This document shows positions 55,083 through 64,000 of a stretch of DNA of 64,000 nucleotides, piece after piece. The notes below the pieces were generated by a model. The model had not been told where the DNA came from, made no database searches, and saw nothing but the letters and a program-made list of their open reading frames with translations. The DNA is from Flaviramulus_B aquimarinus (lineage in GTDB: Bacteria > Bacteroidota > Bacteroidia > Flavobacteriales > Flavobacteriaceae): contig NZ_BAABJH010000002.1 in assembly GCF_039543205.1 (NCBI RefSeq), positions 248,001-312,000 on the forward strand, given 5' to 3'. Position 1 is the stretch's first letter. Each line of letters opens with the position of its first letter. The translations under genes and the position numbers were made by a program.

Positions 55083-58000
55083 CTATGCTTCAGTTGTATT
55101 TCTCACTTTTGTTTGATACTGCACATTAGGCTTAGTACCAACACTTTCTAATAAGTGATACATACGATTATCTTCTAAAAGTTTTGCAACTTTACTGTCT
55201 TTATCATTGATGTCTCCAAATGTCATGGCTCCATTACTACAAGCTGCAGAACAAGCCGTTTGGAATTCACCATCTATAATCTCACGTCCATCGCGTTTCG
55301 CATCAAGGATTGTTTTTTGTGTCATTTGAATACACATCGAACATTTTTCCATAACACCACGAGAACGAACAACCACATCTGGGTTTAATACCATACGTCC
55401 TAAATCATCATTCATATGATAATCGAACTCATCATTTCCATTATATAAGAACCAGTTAAAACGACGTACTTTATACGGACAGTTGTTAGCACAGTATCTA
55501 GTACCTACACAACGGTTATACGCCATATGGTTTTGACCTTGACGACCATGTGATGTTGCAGCCACAGGGCATACTGTTTCACAAGGTGCATGGTTACAAT
55601 GCTGACACATTACTGGTTGGAATGCTACCTGAGGATTCTCAGAGGCATTTTCCATTTCTCCAAATTCACTTAATGAACTTCCTAATCCAGATATATCATC
55701 TTTCTTAGTGTTATCACCTTCAAATGATTCTTCTGATGAATAATATCTATCAATACGTAACCAGTGCATATCACGGCTACGACGAACTTCAGTTTTACCT
55801 ACTACAGGCACATTATTTTCAGCATGACAAGCTATAACACAAGCACCACATCCTGTACAAGCATTTAAATCGACTGATAGGTTGAAGTGATGTCCGATTG
55901 AACGATCAAATTCATCCCATAAATCAACTTCTGGCGATGTTACTGGCGTTTCCTCATGGTTTAGAGATACCATTGGAACAGCGTTCCAATGCTTTTTATC
56001 TTTGGTATTAAAAATCTCTAAAGTGGTTTCTTTAACAATATCGCCACGTCCCATTAATGTATTGTGCAACTGTACTGATGCAAATTCATGCTCGCCAGCA
56101 ACAGCTTCAACAGTTACATCTTGAACCGTATTAAAACCTTGATAGAATGCATAGGCATTTACTCCCGTTTGCATCTCTTCTTTTAATCCTAATGTTTTTC
56201 CATATCCTAAAGCTAATCCAACAGAACCTTTTGCTTGTCCTGGCTGAATCATAACTGGAACTTTTATTGTTGCTCCTTTTACTGAAACATTAGCATAACT
56301 ACCATTTAACGCACCGTTTGCAACATGTGTATTGGTTAAGCCTTTCTCGTCAGCATCTGCTTTTGAAATAGTTAAGTAGTTATCCCAAGATGTTCTTGTA
56401 AGTGGATCTGGAAATTCTTGTAACCATGGGTTATTGGCTTGTTGACCATCACCCATACCTACTTTAGTATATAATGTTAATTCTAAACCTCCGTTTGCTT
56501 TTGCAGAAGATGCTAATGCTCTTGCTGCATTTCCTGATGGCGTTACTGTAGTTTCTTCATCTTCTGCTACAACTGAAGTGTCTTCTGTTTCAGTAGCAAT
56601 TGTTCCAACAAACACACCATCGTGTAATGCTTTATTGAAAGAACCTCCACCTAAAATACCTGTTCCCCAAGTATCTTTGATATAATCGTGATAAGATGCA
56701 TCGTTTCCAGTCCACTTTAATAAAGCATCTTGGAATTGTCTAGTATCAAATAAAGGACGAATTGTTGGTTGCGTTAAGGCATAATGTCCTTTCTTAATTT
56801 CAACATCGCCCCAAGATTCTAAGTAATGAGGTGCTGCTGCAAGGTATTGTGCTTCTGAAGACGTTTCGTCTGCTTTCATAGAAAACGCCACAGATAATTC
56901 TACTTTTTTCAAGCCTTCAGCAAAATCTGAAGCATTTGACAACGTATATATTGGATTTACACCACTCATGATAAGCGCTCCAACACGACCAGCTTTCATC
57001 TCGCTAACTAATCTAGCTACAGCAATATCACTACCTTGTCTTGTTTTTATTGGTGCAGATTTATCAAAAGCTTTACTTCCTATAGCTTCGTTGATTTCTA
57101 AAGCTACGGTTTGTGCATTTACATCTTGAATTCCTGTAACGACTAAACCTTTGCTTCCAGCTTTTTTAAGCTGTGAGGCTGCTTTTTTAACAGCGTCTTC
57201 AATATGAGTTGGTAACGTTCCTGAAACAGAACCACCAACAACATAACTATATAATTTGGCTAAAGCTATTTTTTGTTGCGTTGGCGTTAATGGTACACGC
57301 TGATCAGCATTAGCACCAGTGAGCGACATATTAGACTCAAACTGAATGTGTTTTGACATTTTTCCGTGGTCTGGAACTCTATTTTTAGAATACCCAGAAT
57401 CGAATCCACCACCTTGCCAATCTCCTAAGAAATCTGCTCCAACAGAAACGATTGTCATGGCTTTAGCAAAATCGTAATTTGCTAATCCACGTTCTCCATA
57501 TTTAGCTTGGAATGCATCAAGTGCAGTCGATTCTGAAACAGCATCATAAACGACATGACTAACATTACTATATTTTTCTTTAAATTCTGATATTAACTTA
57601 CTTGTTGATGGACTAGCAAAGGTTTGTGTTAACAACACAATACTTTTATTAGACGCAGCTATTTCAGTTAATTTTTGATTGGTTTCAGTATCAAAATCAT
57701 TCCAGGAAATAGATTCGCCAGCTTTTTTAGGACCTTGAACTCTTAAACTATCATACAGACCTAAAACGGAAGCATTTACCCTAGCATTTGCACTACCATT
57801 GGTAGCAGCCATAGTATTGTTCTCGATTTTAATTGGACGACCTTCTCGGGTTCTTACTAAAACACTTGCAAAATCAAATCCATCGGCTATTGTTGTAGCA
57901 TAATAATTAGCAACACCTGGAATAATTTCGGTCGGCTGCACTACATAAGGAATCGATTTTTTTACAGGACCTTCACAAGCTGCTAATGAAGCAGCAGCTG

Positions 58001-58187
58001 TACTAAATCCTACATATTTTAAGAAATCGCGACGTGTTGTTGATGTAGCCTCTAATGTATCTTTATCACCTAAAAATTCATCAGTAGGGATTTCATTAAC
58101 AAACTCGTTTTGTTTTAGCGTCTCAACAATAGAGCTGTTTTCGTTTAGCTCTTCAACACTTTTCCAGTATTTCTTGTTTGATGACAT
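55083..58187 (-). CDS. actB: Alternative complex III subunit ActB (molybdopterin-oxidoreductase-like, Fe-S)
   Basis: This 1034-residue subunit has a Tat-like N-terminus (TTRRDFLKYVGFSTAAASL), a molybdopterin-oxidoreductase-like middle domain without evident cofactor ligands, and a C-terminal ferredoxin-like part with four Cys groups (NACTGCGACVIACH, CQHCNHAPCETVCPV, CVGTRYCANNCPY, CSMCIQM ... CSAACSNGA). ActB is known to carry three 4Fe-4S and one 3Fe-4S clusters and no Mo. It faces the periplasm with actA. Confidence 0.95.
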   Translation of the reverse strand: MSSNKKYWKSVEELNENSSIVETLKQNEFVNEIPTDEFLGDKDTLEATSTTRRDFLKYVGFSTAAASLAACEGPVKKSIPYVVQPTEIIPGVANYYATTIADGFDFASVLVRTREGRPIKIENNTMAATNGSANARVNASVLGLYDSLRVQGPKKAGESISWNDFDTETNQKLTEIAASNKSIVLLTQTFASPSTSKLISEFKEKYSNVSHVVYDAVSESTALDAFQAKYGERGLANYDFAKAMTIVSVGADFLGDWQGGGFDSGYSKNRVPDHGKMSKHIQFESNMSLTGANADQRVPLTPTQQKIALAKLYSYVVGGSVSGTLPTHIEDAVKKAASQLKKAGSKGLVVTGIQDVNAQTVALEINEAIGSKAFDKSAPIKTRQGSDIAVARLVSEMKAGRVGALIMSGVNPIYTLSNASDFAEGLKKVELSVAFSMKADETSSEAQYLAAAPHYLESWGDVEIKKGHYALTQPTIRPLFDTRQFQDALLKWTGNDASYHDYIKDTWGTGILGGGSFNKALHDGVFVGTIATETEDTSVVAEDEETTVTPSGNAARALASSAKANGGLELTLYTKVGMGDGQQANNPWLQEFPDPLTRTSWDNYLTISKADADEKGLTNTHVANGALNGSYANVSVKGATIKVPVMIQPGQAKGSVGLALGYGKTLGLKEEMQTGVNAYAFYQGFNTVQDVTVEAVAGEHEFASVQLHNTLMGRGDIVKETTLEIFNTKDKKHWNAVPMVSLNHEETPVTSPEVDLWDEFDRSIGHHFNLSVDLNACTGCGACVIACHAENNVPVVGKTEVRRSRDMHWLRIDRYYSSEESFEGDNTKKDDISGLGSSLSEFGEMENASENPQVAFQPVMCQHCNHAPCETVCPVAATSHGRQGQNHMAYNRCVGTRYCANNCPYKVRRFNWFLYNGNDEFDYHMNDDLGRMVLNPDVVVRSRGVMEKCSMCIQMTQKTILDAKRDGREIIDGEFQTACSAACSNGAMTFGDINDKDSKVAKLLEDNRMYHLLESVGTKPNVQYQTKVRNTTEA

Positions 58188-58197
58188 ATTATTTACT

Positions 58198-58225
58198 AGT
58201 TATTAGTTGTTAGTTATTAGTTGTT
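58198..58225. repeat. Tandem 14-base repeat in the actA-actB gap
   Basis: AGTTATTAGTTGTT occurs twice in a row (58198-58211 and 58212-58225). Each unit is two near-identical 7-mers (AGTTRTT). It lies just upstream of the actB ATG, in the 74-base gap. Confidence 0.6.
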
Positions 58226-58261
58226 AGAATTTATTCTGAACTAAAACTGTTTCTTTTATAA

Positions 58262-59554
58262 TTAATAGTGGCACTTACCACATTCCATACCACCCATTTG
58301 AGCAGCTGTTAAATTCTCTACACCATACTTTTTAGACAATTCTTCATGTATTTTAGTATAGTAAGCATTATCTTTTACATTAACATCAGTTTCTCTATGA
58401 CAATTAATACACCAGCCCATAGTTAATGGCGCATGTTGGTACATAATTTCCATTTCTTCTACTGGACCATGACAGGTTTGACATTCTACGCCTGCAACGG
58501 TAACGTGTTGGGAGTGATTAAAATATGCAAAATCTGGGAGGTTATGAATACGCACCCATTTTACTGGTTGAGAATCTCCTGTATATTTTTGATCAGCATC
58601 ATCCCATCCTACAGCAGCGTATAACTTCTTGATCTCACCATCATAGAACTCTTTAGAATATTCTGGAGATGTTTCTCCATTATATTCGTAAATTGATTTG
58701 TGACAATTCATACAAACATTTAATGATGGTATTCCTGATGTTTTACTAACTCTGGCTGAAGAGTGACAATATTTACAATCTACACCATTATCGCCAGCAT
58801 GTATCTTATGCGAAAAATGAATAGGCTGTACTGGTTGATAGCCTTGATCTACACCTATTTGAGACAAATACCCATAAACAAAATAGGCACTTGACAACAA
58901 AAAGAAAATCGCAACAACAATCATTAAAAATTGATTTTGAACGAATGCTTTCCAAAGTGGTGTTCTACTTGAAGACTCAGGCAAATCTAGACCTTGAGCA
59001 GATGCAAAACGGCGCAATGTTTTATTTACTAAATACAGACCAGCCGCTAAAAGTATAAACAATATGGCTAAAGCACCTAATATAATTTCGTTTGATATAC
59101 CGCCTGAAGAGTTAGTTGTTTCACCTCCTCCAACTGGAGCTGCAGCTTGAGCTGGCGCTTTCTTTTCTTCAGCTGTATAAGCTAAAATATTATTTAAATC
59201 ATCATCAGATAATTGTGGAAACGCTGTCATTGCAGCACCACCATACTCATTGTAAATTTTATTGGCGTAGGCATCACCAGATTTAATGATTCCTGAACTG
59301 TTACGAATCCAAGCGTATAGCCATGCTCTATCCAATCCTTCATCTTCAGCTAAACGGGCCTCTACGTTTCGTAACGCAGGTCCAGTCATTTTCTTATCTA
59401 ACTTATGACAAGCAGCACAATTGGCATTAAATAATGATTTTCCTTTTGCGGGGTCTCCTTCCTGAGCTGAAAGTGAGGTAGTAAACGCTAATAAAATAAT
59501 TAAGCTGAAACGAAGAATGTTTTTACTTAATTTACGGTAATTTACCTGTATCAT
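58262..59554 (-). CDS. actA: Alternative complex III multihaem cytochrome c subunit ActA
   Basis: The 430-residue product has an N-terminal signal (TTSLSAQ), a mono-haem cytochrome c domain (CAACH at 46-50), two helices (GALAILFILLAAGLYLVN and a second near 205), and a C-terminal multihaem domain with five CxxCH sites (CKYCH, CMNCH, CQTCH, CINCH, CGKCH). ActA normally carries the pentahaem part; the N-terminal haem is an extra fused domain typical of Bacteroidota as I recall. ATG at 59554 is chosen because longer starts would overlap a candidate promoter at 59639-59646. It heads the operon actABCDEF-coxB-ctaD. Confidence 0.93.
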   Translation of the reverse strand: MIQVNYRKLSKNILRFSLIILLAFTTSLSAQEGDPAKGKSLFNANCAACHKLDKKMTGPALRNVEARLAEDEGLDRAWLYAWIRNSSGIIKSGDAYANKIYNEYGGAAMTAFPQLSDDDLNNILAYTAEEKKAPAQAAAPVGGGETTNSSGGISNEIILGALAILFILLAAGLYLVNKTLRRFASAQGLDLPESSSRTPLWKAFVQNQFLMIVVAIFFLLSSAYFVYGYLSQIGVDQGYQPVQPIHFSHKIHAGDNGVDCKYCHSSARVSKTSGIPSLNVCMNCHKSIYEYNGETSPEYSKEFYDGEIKKLYAAVGWDDADQKYTGDSQPVKWVRIHNLPDFAYFNHSQHVTVAGVECQTCHGPVEEMEIMYQHAPLTMGWCINCHRETDVNVKDNAYYTKIHEELSKKYGVENLTAAQMGGMECGKCHY

Positions 59555-59638
59555 ATTATTGGTTAAATTAACTTCTAATCTTTGGTATGGTTTTTTCATT
59601 AGAATAAATAGAAAAAACACAGTTAAAAAAATCTCTCG

Positions 59639-59646
59639 CAAAAGTA
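59639..59646 (-). promoter_or_regulatory. Candidate -7 promoter box of the act-cox operon
   Basis: Minus strand TACTTTTG fits TAnnTTTG and lies 84 bases before the chosen actA ATG. No clear TTG at -33. Confidence 0.35.
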
Positions 59647-59744
59647 ATATTAAAAGTCCATTTTAGAAATGTTAGCGAAGTGTTAATTGGTAATTTAGAG
59701 GGATTCTAAATAATAAAAAGAGCCGCAATTAAGTTTATATCGTA

Positions 59745-59752
59745 TACATTTG
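59745..59752 (+). promoter_or_regulatory. Candidate -7 box of the SPOR gene
   Basis: TACATTTG fits TAnnTTTG and lies 17 bases before the ATG at 59770. No good -33 TTG. Confidence 0.4.
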
Positions 59753-59769
59753 TATAAATATATTTGAAA

Positions 59770-60165
59770 ATGAAATCATTGAATTTGAAAATTAGTTTTT
59801 TAAGCGTTTTATATTTTGTGTTAACGACAAGCTGTTGTTTTTCTCAGCAAGGCAATGTTACCATAAATCAAGATAAACATATTGCTGTTTTATTAAATCT
59901 TAAAAAGCAGATGAACAAGAGCGCTAATAGCTCTGATAGATATAAAATACAGGTTTATTCGGGGAACCGCTCTGGAGCTCAAAATGCTAAAAAAGAATTT
60001 GGTAGTTCTTTTTTGGATTGGAGGGCAACAATGCAATATGAAACACCCAACTTTAAAATTTGGGTTGGAAACTTTAGAACGCGTTTAGAGGCTGACAGAG
60101 CTTTGAAAAAAATTAAACGTAAATTTAATAGTGCTTTTATTTTTAAACCGAAGAAAGAAAAATAA
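59770..60165 (+). CDS. SPOR domain-containing periplasmic protein
   Basis: The 131-residue product has a signal peptide (TTSCCFSQ; Cys pair allows a lipoprotein) and a SPOR domain (YKIQVYSGNRSGAQNAKKEF, FKIWVGNFRTRLEADRAL). SPOR domains bind denuded peptidoglycan glycans. I chose ATG at 59770; an in-frame TTG lies two codons earlier. It is divergent from actA. Confidence 0.9.
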   Translation: MKSLNLKISFLSVLYFVLTTSCCFSQQGNVTINQDKHIAVLLNLKKQMNKSANSSDRYKIQVYSGNRSGAQNAKKEFGSSFLDWRATMQYETPNFKIWVGNFRTRLEADRALKKIKRKFNSAFIFKPKKEK

Positions 60166-60254
60166 TTGATAGAATTGTTATTTAGATTCTCGTTTTACAG
60201 GAATGACAATTTTAACGAAAATCCAGAAGCTTACCCTCATAGAATTTTTTTCAA

Positions 60255-61274
60255 TTAAAAATTAAATGCATGTTTGATTCTGTATTCAAGACTGTTATAT
60301 CCTCTTTTAATATTACTTAAAACCAATGGCAAGCCAGTTAGTGGTTTTATAAAACATTTTCTGGTATCTTTATCATAATCATCGTAGTCGCATTTTACTA
60401 ATTTTTTTGGAATGTTTTTAAATCTACTATCTGATCCATGCATGCTATAATCACTAATAGAATAGTTTTTATTGGTTTTATCTTCGATATAGTAAAACGG
60501 TGAAGAATCATTAAATGTTCTAACAGAAATATCGCAATTATCCACAACATACATTTCTATACAAAACAATAAAAAGTTATCTTTTATTGTTTCAAGTATG
60601 TCTTTAAAATTTTTGTTGGAAAAATACCGAGTATCATTAATTTTATAATACTGATCATTAGAGCAATAAAAAACCGAATTGTAATTAAAATTATCAAATT
60701 TATTGATAATAGTTTTTTCGTTCATACTTTTCCTTAATCTATTATTTAACCTATCACCTCTTCTTAAATGCAATCCTATGGTAGGTTTTTCTAATTGATT
60801 TAAAATTTCATCTCCAATACTTTTTATCATATCCGTTACTGTTATTAATGGTATGATGTATTTAACCCCAACACCATGGTATAACTTTGCCAAACTAATA
60901 ACATCATACAGTTTTTTTAAACTCCAAAAATCATCACATAACAAATTTCTTCTAACTAATAATTTATCAGAACCAAAATCAAATACCTCATCTTTAATAT
61001 TTAAAATATCATTTCCATCTATCGTTTTCTCTATTTCTAAAAAATTTTCTTCTAATATGTATTCAGCACCTAATTTCTCAATATTGAAATATATATTTAT
61101 CATATATGTTTCTATATTTTTCCCACTATTATGCTGTGAACCCAATATAAACTTAGGAATAACGGCCACCCTTTTACTTAATTTGGCTTCTGCTAATAAA
61201 AACATTAAACAGGCCCTTTTATCCATTAAACCCTGACCCGTTTTTGTTAATGTTTTATAATGTAAATATTTCAT
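60255..61274 (-). CDS. Putative glycosyltransferase with HxRRGD motif (O-fucosyltransferase-like)
   Basis: This 339-residue protein is AT-rich and alone. It has an N-terminal KTGQGLMDKRACLMFLLAEAK segment, GLHLRRGDRLNNRLR (169-175 HLRRGDR), a CSNDQYY segment near 205 and a DNFLLFCIEMYVV-SSPFYYIE region near 232-263. HxRRGD, a middle D/N-rich strand and a late serine-rich 'SSxF' fit the GDP-fucose O-/alpha-6-fucosyltransferase (NodZ, POFUT) pattern. The fold assignment rests on these motifs only. No signal peptide is seen. Probable substrates are surface glycans or glycoproteins. Confidence 0.55.
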   Translation of the reverse strand: MKYLHYKTLTKTGQGLMDKRACLMFLLAEAKLSKRVAVIPKFILGSQHNSGKNIETYMINIYFNIEKLGAEYILEENFLEIEKTIDGNDILNIKDEVFDFGSDKLLVRRNLLCDDFWSLKKLYDVISLAKLYHGVGVKYIIPLITVTDMIKSIGDEILNQLEKPTIGLHLRRGDRLNNRLRKSMNEKTIINKFDNFNYNSVFYCSNDQYYKINDTRYFSNKNFKDILETIKDNFLLFCIEMYVVDNCDISVRTFNDSSPFYYIEDKTNKNYSISDYSMHGSDSRFKNIPKKLVKCDYDDYDKDTRKCFIKPLTGLPLVLSNIKRGYNSLEYRIKHAFNF

Positions 61275-61408
61275 TGTAGAATTAATTCAAAAGCCAAACT
61301 GAAATTCCTTTACTTCTTGTTTATCTAATAAATTAGGCTGGTCTTCAGTTAACTTATTTCAGGATGGAATCTCAAATATAACCCAAATAGCTAGCTTTTT
61401 AATGAAAA

Positions 61409-62527
61409 TTAATTGACTATAATTTTTTTTGTGGTAATAAAATCGTCAAACTGTACTTTTAAGAAATAAAATCCGCTAGGTAATTTAGAAACATTAATTT
61501 TCTTTGGATTTTCATTTTGATATAAAACCAATTTTCCAGTCATATCATAAATCTTCACGCTTTTTAAAATTTCATTTGTTGAAATATTTAAAACTTCTTT
61601 TACAAGTGTAGGGTATACAACAAGCTCATTTAAAATTTCATCTTTAACTCCTAGAATAGCATCTTGGAGGTTTCCGCTTAAAATATTTATTCCATCAATA
61701 CACAAGCTTTCTGTTACTAGTATATTTTCTTCCCATGTACCTAATGTTAAACTTGGAGGATTTGGTGCAGATGCTGATACGTTGTGATATAATAAATAAT
61801 TGTTTGTAAATGTACCATTACCATCATCGGCATAAATTTCCCAGCGTCCATGATCCTCATTCCAAGCCACTCGCATTTCGCAAACACCTAATCCCCCACA
61901 GTTTTGATCGCCATTTATAGGATCTGTCTCGAATACATTTCTACCTGTGGCATCTGTACTTATTTGATTAAATGTATAGTCTTGATTTTCCAATAATGGG
62001 TGACATGCATTAAATGTAATGATTGCCACCTGTATTATTTATCATAGCAGTGTTCATTGTGGTATTTGAGGCGGATGCATCAGAATATTCGGTATCCAAT
62101 ACTTTTGTGCCAGCCAAAAAGTTATTGGTTGGTACGGATTGGGTTCCATCTTCAAACACGGCATTTACCGTATGGTTATGCGACGGCATCTGATTTACGG
62201 TAATGGTGTTAGTTTCTGTTCCTCCTTTTTGCGATTGATTATAATTAGATAGCCCTGGTCCATTACCATATCCAACAGGAACGCGCCCTCTTAAATCTGG
62301 CAATGCAAATGTTGTTCGTCCATCACCTCCATAGGTTGTTCCCAAAAGTGAAAACAAGGCAGAATGTTGAGAAATTGGCAATAACTGACCTTCGCATGCC
62401 ATCCAACTTCTTTGTGTAAAAGTAATAGCTGTAAGTTTAATATCTCCTAAATACGCTTCTTGGGCACTAGTCGTATTGTTAAAACTTAAACAAAGTAATA
62501 GTCCTAAGATTGTAATGGTTTTTTCAT
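61409..62527 (-). pseudogene. Tail-collar/T9SS-sorting protein, apparently frameshifted twice
   Basis: Reading on the minus strand: an ATG at 62527 followed by six A leads to a stop after seven codons, but one extra A would give a clean signal peptide (KKTITILGLLLCLSF...SAQ) continuing into the tail-collar domain (CEGQLLPISQ, LLGTTYGGDGRTTFALPDLRGR). That frame ends in TAA at 62010-62012. A different frame (GTG 62029 to 61409) continues with NACHP..., a beta-rich part and a T9SS C-terminal sorting domain (YPTLVKEVLNIS, VKIYDMTGKLV, LPSGFYFLKV). So two indels break one former or phase-variable secreted protein. Sequencing error in the A-run is possible. Confidence 0.7.
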
Positions 62528-62579
62528 GATAAATGAGTGGTTAAAAATTAATAGCTTCTTAAAGGTAGTTTAATTCAAA

Positions 62580-62613
62580 CCAAAAAAAAGCACTTATCGT
62601 TAAATAAGTGCTT
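62580..62613 (-). terminator. Terminator of infB
   Basis: AAAGCACTTAT pairs with ATAAGTGCTTT across a 6-base loop. On the minus strand it is followed by a run of T. It lies about 50 bases past the infB stop. Confidence 0.8.
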
Positions 62614-62663
62614 TGTCCATAGTTTGTCTACTGTCTTGCTTTTATAGGCTATCTCGATTATTC

Positions 62664-64000
62664 TTATTTCAATTTCTTTTTAACTTCAACTTCATGGAAA
62701 GCTTCAATGATATCACCTTCCTTAATATCGTTATAGTTTTTAATTTGCATACCACAATCGTAACCTTTAGATACTTCTTTGGCATCATCTTTAAATCGTT
62801 TTAAGGATGCTAATTCGCCGGTATAAACAACAACACCATCACGAATTAATCGAATTCCTGAAGTTCTAAGTATTTTTCCGTTAGTTACCATACAACCTGC
62901 AATGCTACCAACTTTAGATACTTTAAATATTTCTCTAATTTCAGCAGTACCTGTAATCTCTTCTTTAAGCTCTGGAGATAACATACCTTCCATAGCATCC
63001 TTAAGATCGTTTATGGCATCGTAAATAATAGAATAGGTTCTGATATCAATTTCTTCTTTATCAGCAATCATTCTAGCATTTCCAACAGGGCGCACATTAA
63101 ATCCTACAATAATGGCATCGGATGCAGATGCTAATAACACATCACTTTCTGTAATGGCTCCAACACCTTTATGTAAAATGTTTACCTGAATTTCTTCTGT
63201 TGATAATTTCTGGAATGAATCTGTTAATGCTTCAACAGAACCATCTACATCACCTTTAAGAATGATATTCAACTCTTGGAAATCACCAAGTGCAATACGA
63301 CGTCCAATTTCATCAAGTGTTATATGACGTTGCGTTCTAACGGATTGCTCACGTTGTAATTGCGCACGTTTTGAGGCTATTTGTTTAGCTTCACGTTCAT
63401 CTTCAAATACGTTGAATTTATCGCCAGCTTGTGGTGCACCATCCAATCCTAAAACAGAAACTGGTGTTGATGGACCAGCAGCAACTATATCGTTACCACG
63501 CTCATCATGCATGGCTTTTACTTTACCACTATTTTTTCCAGCTAATATATAATCGCCTACTTTCAGTGTTCCGGCTTGTACCAAAATTGTAGACACATAA
63601 CCTCGTCCTTTATCTAAAAAAGCTTCAACTACAGTACCAACAGCCGGTTTTTCTGGATTAGCTTTAAGCTCTAATAATTCGGCTTCTAGTAATACTTTTT
63701 CCAATAATTCTTTTACTCCTGTACCAACCTTAGCTGATATATCATGAGACTGTACCTTACCACCCCAATCTTCTACTAATAAATTCATATTAGCAAGGCC
63801 TTCTTTAATTTTTTCGGGATTAGCAGTTGGTAAATCAATTTTATTAATAGCAAAAACAATAGGCACCCCTGCTGCTTGAGCATGCGAGATTGCTTCTTTT
63901 GTTTGTGGCATAATATCATCATCAGCTGCGGCTACAATAATGGCTATATCAGTAACTTGTGCACCACGAGCACGCATTGCTGTAAAGGCCTCGTGACCTG
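62664..64000 (-). CDS. infB: Translation initiation factor IF-2, C-terminal part (5' end outside window)
   Basis: The frame is open to the window edge. Visible are the end of the G domain (GHEAFTAMRARGAQ, NKIDLP, ISAKVGTG), domain II (GKVKAMHDERGNDI), domain III and the C-terminal fMet-tRNA-binding domain (EIREIFKVSKVGSIAGCMV). The N-terminal region and P-loop are outside. IF-2 positions initiator tRNA on the ribosome. It ends at a strong terminator. Confidence 0.96.
   Translation of the reverse strand, partial: GHEAFTAMRARGAQVTDIAIIVAAADDDIMPQTKEAISHAQAAGVPIVFAINKIDLPTANPEKIKEGLANMNLLVEDWGGKVQSHDISAKVGTGVKELLEKVLLEAELLELKANPEKPAVGTVVEAFLDKGRGYVSTILVQAGTLKVGDYILAGKNSGKVKAMHDERGNDIVAAGPSTPVSVLGLDGAPQAGDKFNVFEDEREAKQIASKRAQLQREQSVRTQRHITLDEIGRRIALGDFQELNIILKGDVDGSVEALTDSFQKLSTEEIQVNILHKGVGAITESDVLLASASDAIIVGFNVRPVGNARMIADKEEIDIRTYSIIYDAINDLKDAMEGMLSPELKEEITGTAEIREIFKVSKVGSIAGCMVTNGKILRTSGIRLIRDGVVVYTGELASLKRFKDDAKEVSKGYDCGMQIKNYNDIKEGDIIEAFHEVEVKKKLK

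Noticed and set aside
55083..58187. A true molybdoenzyme
   Set aside because: Gene order and Fe-S pattern identify ActB of alternative complex III, which is known not to bind molybdopterin.
62010..62402. Phage tail-collar gene as a sign of a prophage
   Set aside because: No other phage gene is near; tail-collar domains also occur in secreted bacterial proteins, and this one joins a T9SS sorting signal.
1..64000. CRISPR arrays, tRNA or rRNA genes, IS elements
   Set aside because: I looked through the gaps between genes and saw no repeat-spacer pattern, cloverleaf-like sequence, transposase or terminal inverted repeats.

Overview
The window looks like chromosomal core DNA of a marine-type flavobacterium (Bacteroidota, Flavobacteriaceae). 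The evidence is low G+C content, promoter -7 boxes of the TAnnTTTG type, type IX secretion (T9SS) and gliding genes (sprA, an sprB/sprF-type adhesin pair, two porP/sprF-like genes, a remB-like gene), a complete alternative complex III operon fused to an aa3/caa3-type oxidase operon, and a two-domain malic enzyme. No tRNA, rRNA, CRISPR array, integrase or transposase was recognised.

Layout. 0-7 kb: the 3' end of murI, a gamma-carbonic-anhydrase-like protein, an orphan PorP/SprF protein, a NifU-type Fe-S scaffold, a DUF255 thioredoxin-fold protein, DUF1304 and MscS. 7-13.5 kb (minus strand): a complete MacAB-TolC-like tripartite export operon (ATPase, two permeases, HlyD adaptor, TolC) ending in tsaB. 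13.6-19.2 kb (minus): oxidase assembly and small subunits (cyoE/ctaB, two subunits III, subunit IV, a Cys-less SCO-like protein, SCO, DUF420, a small CxxC protein). 19.4-25.1 kb: a metallo-beta-lactamase-fold enzyme, a RemB-like outer-membrane protein, two tonB-like genes (one interrupted by an in-frame stop), a VanZ-like protein and gcvH. 25.4-35.6 kb (minus): sprA, ruvA and maeB. 36-40 kb: a small membrane ORF, queG, a di-haem peroxidase-like lipoprotein and ruvB. 40-47.6 kb (minus): an OmpA/PorE-like protein, SprF-like and SprB-like adhesin module. 47.8-59.6 kb (minus): actABCDEF followed by coxB and ctaD. 59.7-64 kb: a SPOR protein, a short accessory patch (a putative fucosyltransferase-like enzyme and a broken tail-collar/T9SS cargo gene) and the 3' part of infB.

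How it fits together. Quinol electrons would pass through alternative complex III (actA-F) to the oxidase encoded immediately downstream (coxB, ctaD). The remaining oxidase subunits, haem O synthase and copper-insertion factors lie about 29 kb away. SprA is the outer-membrane T9SS translocon. The SprB-like adhesin carries the gliding-associated C-terminal signal, with its SprF partner directly downstream. TonB proteins could energise outer-membrane receptors.

Most of the window is ordinary core genome. I do not see a convincing wholly new system. The best leads are a helix-hairpin-helix domain fused to ActC, a TonB-C-like domain fused to an outer-membrane protein beside a stop-interrupted tonB, a Cys-less SCO-like partner protein, and the accessory patch between the SPOR gene and infB.
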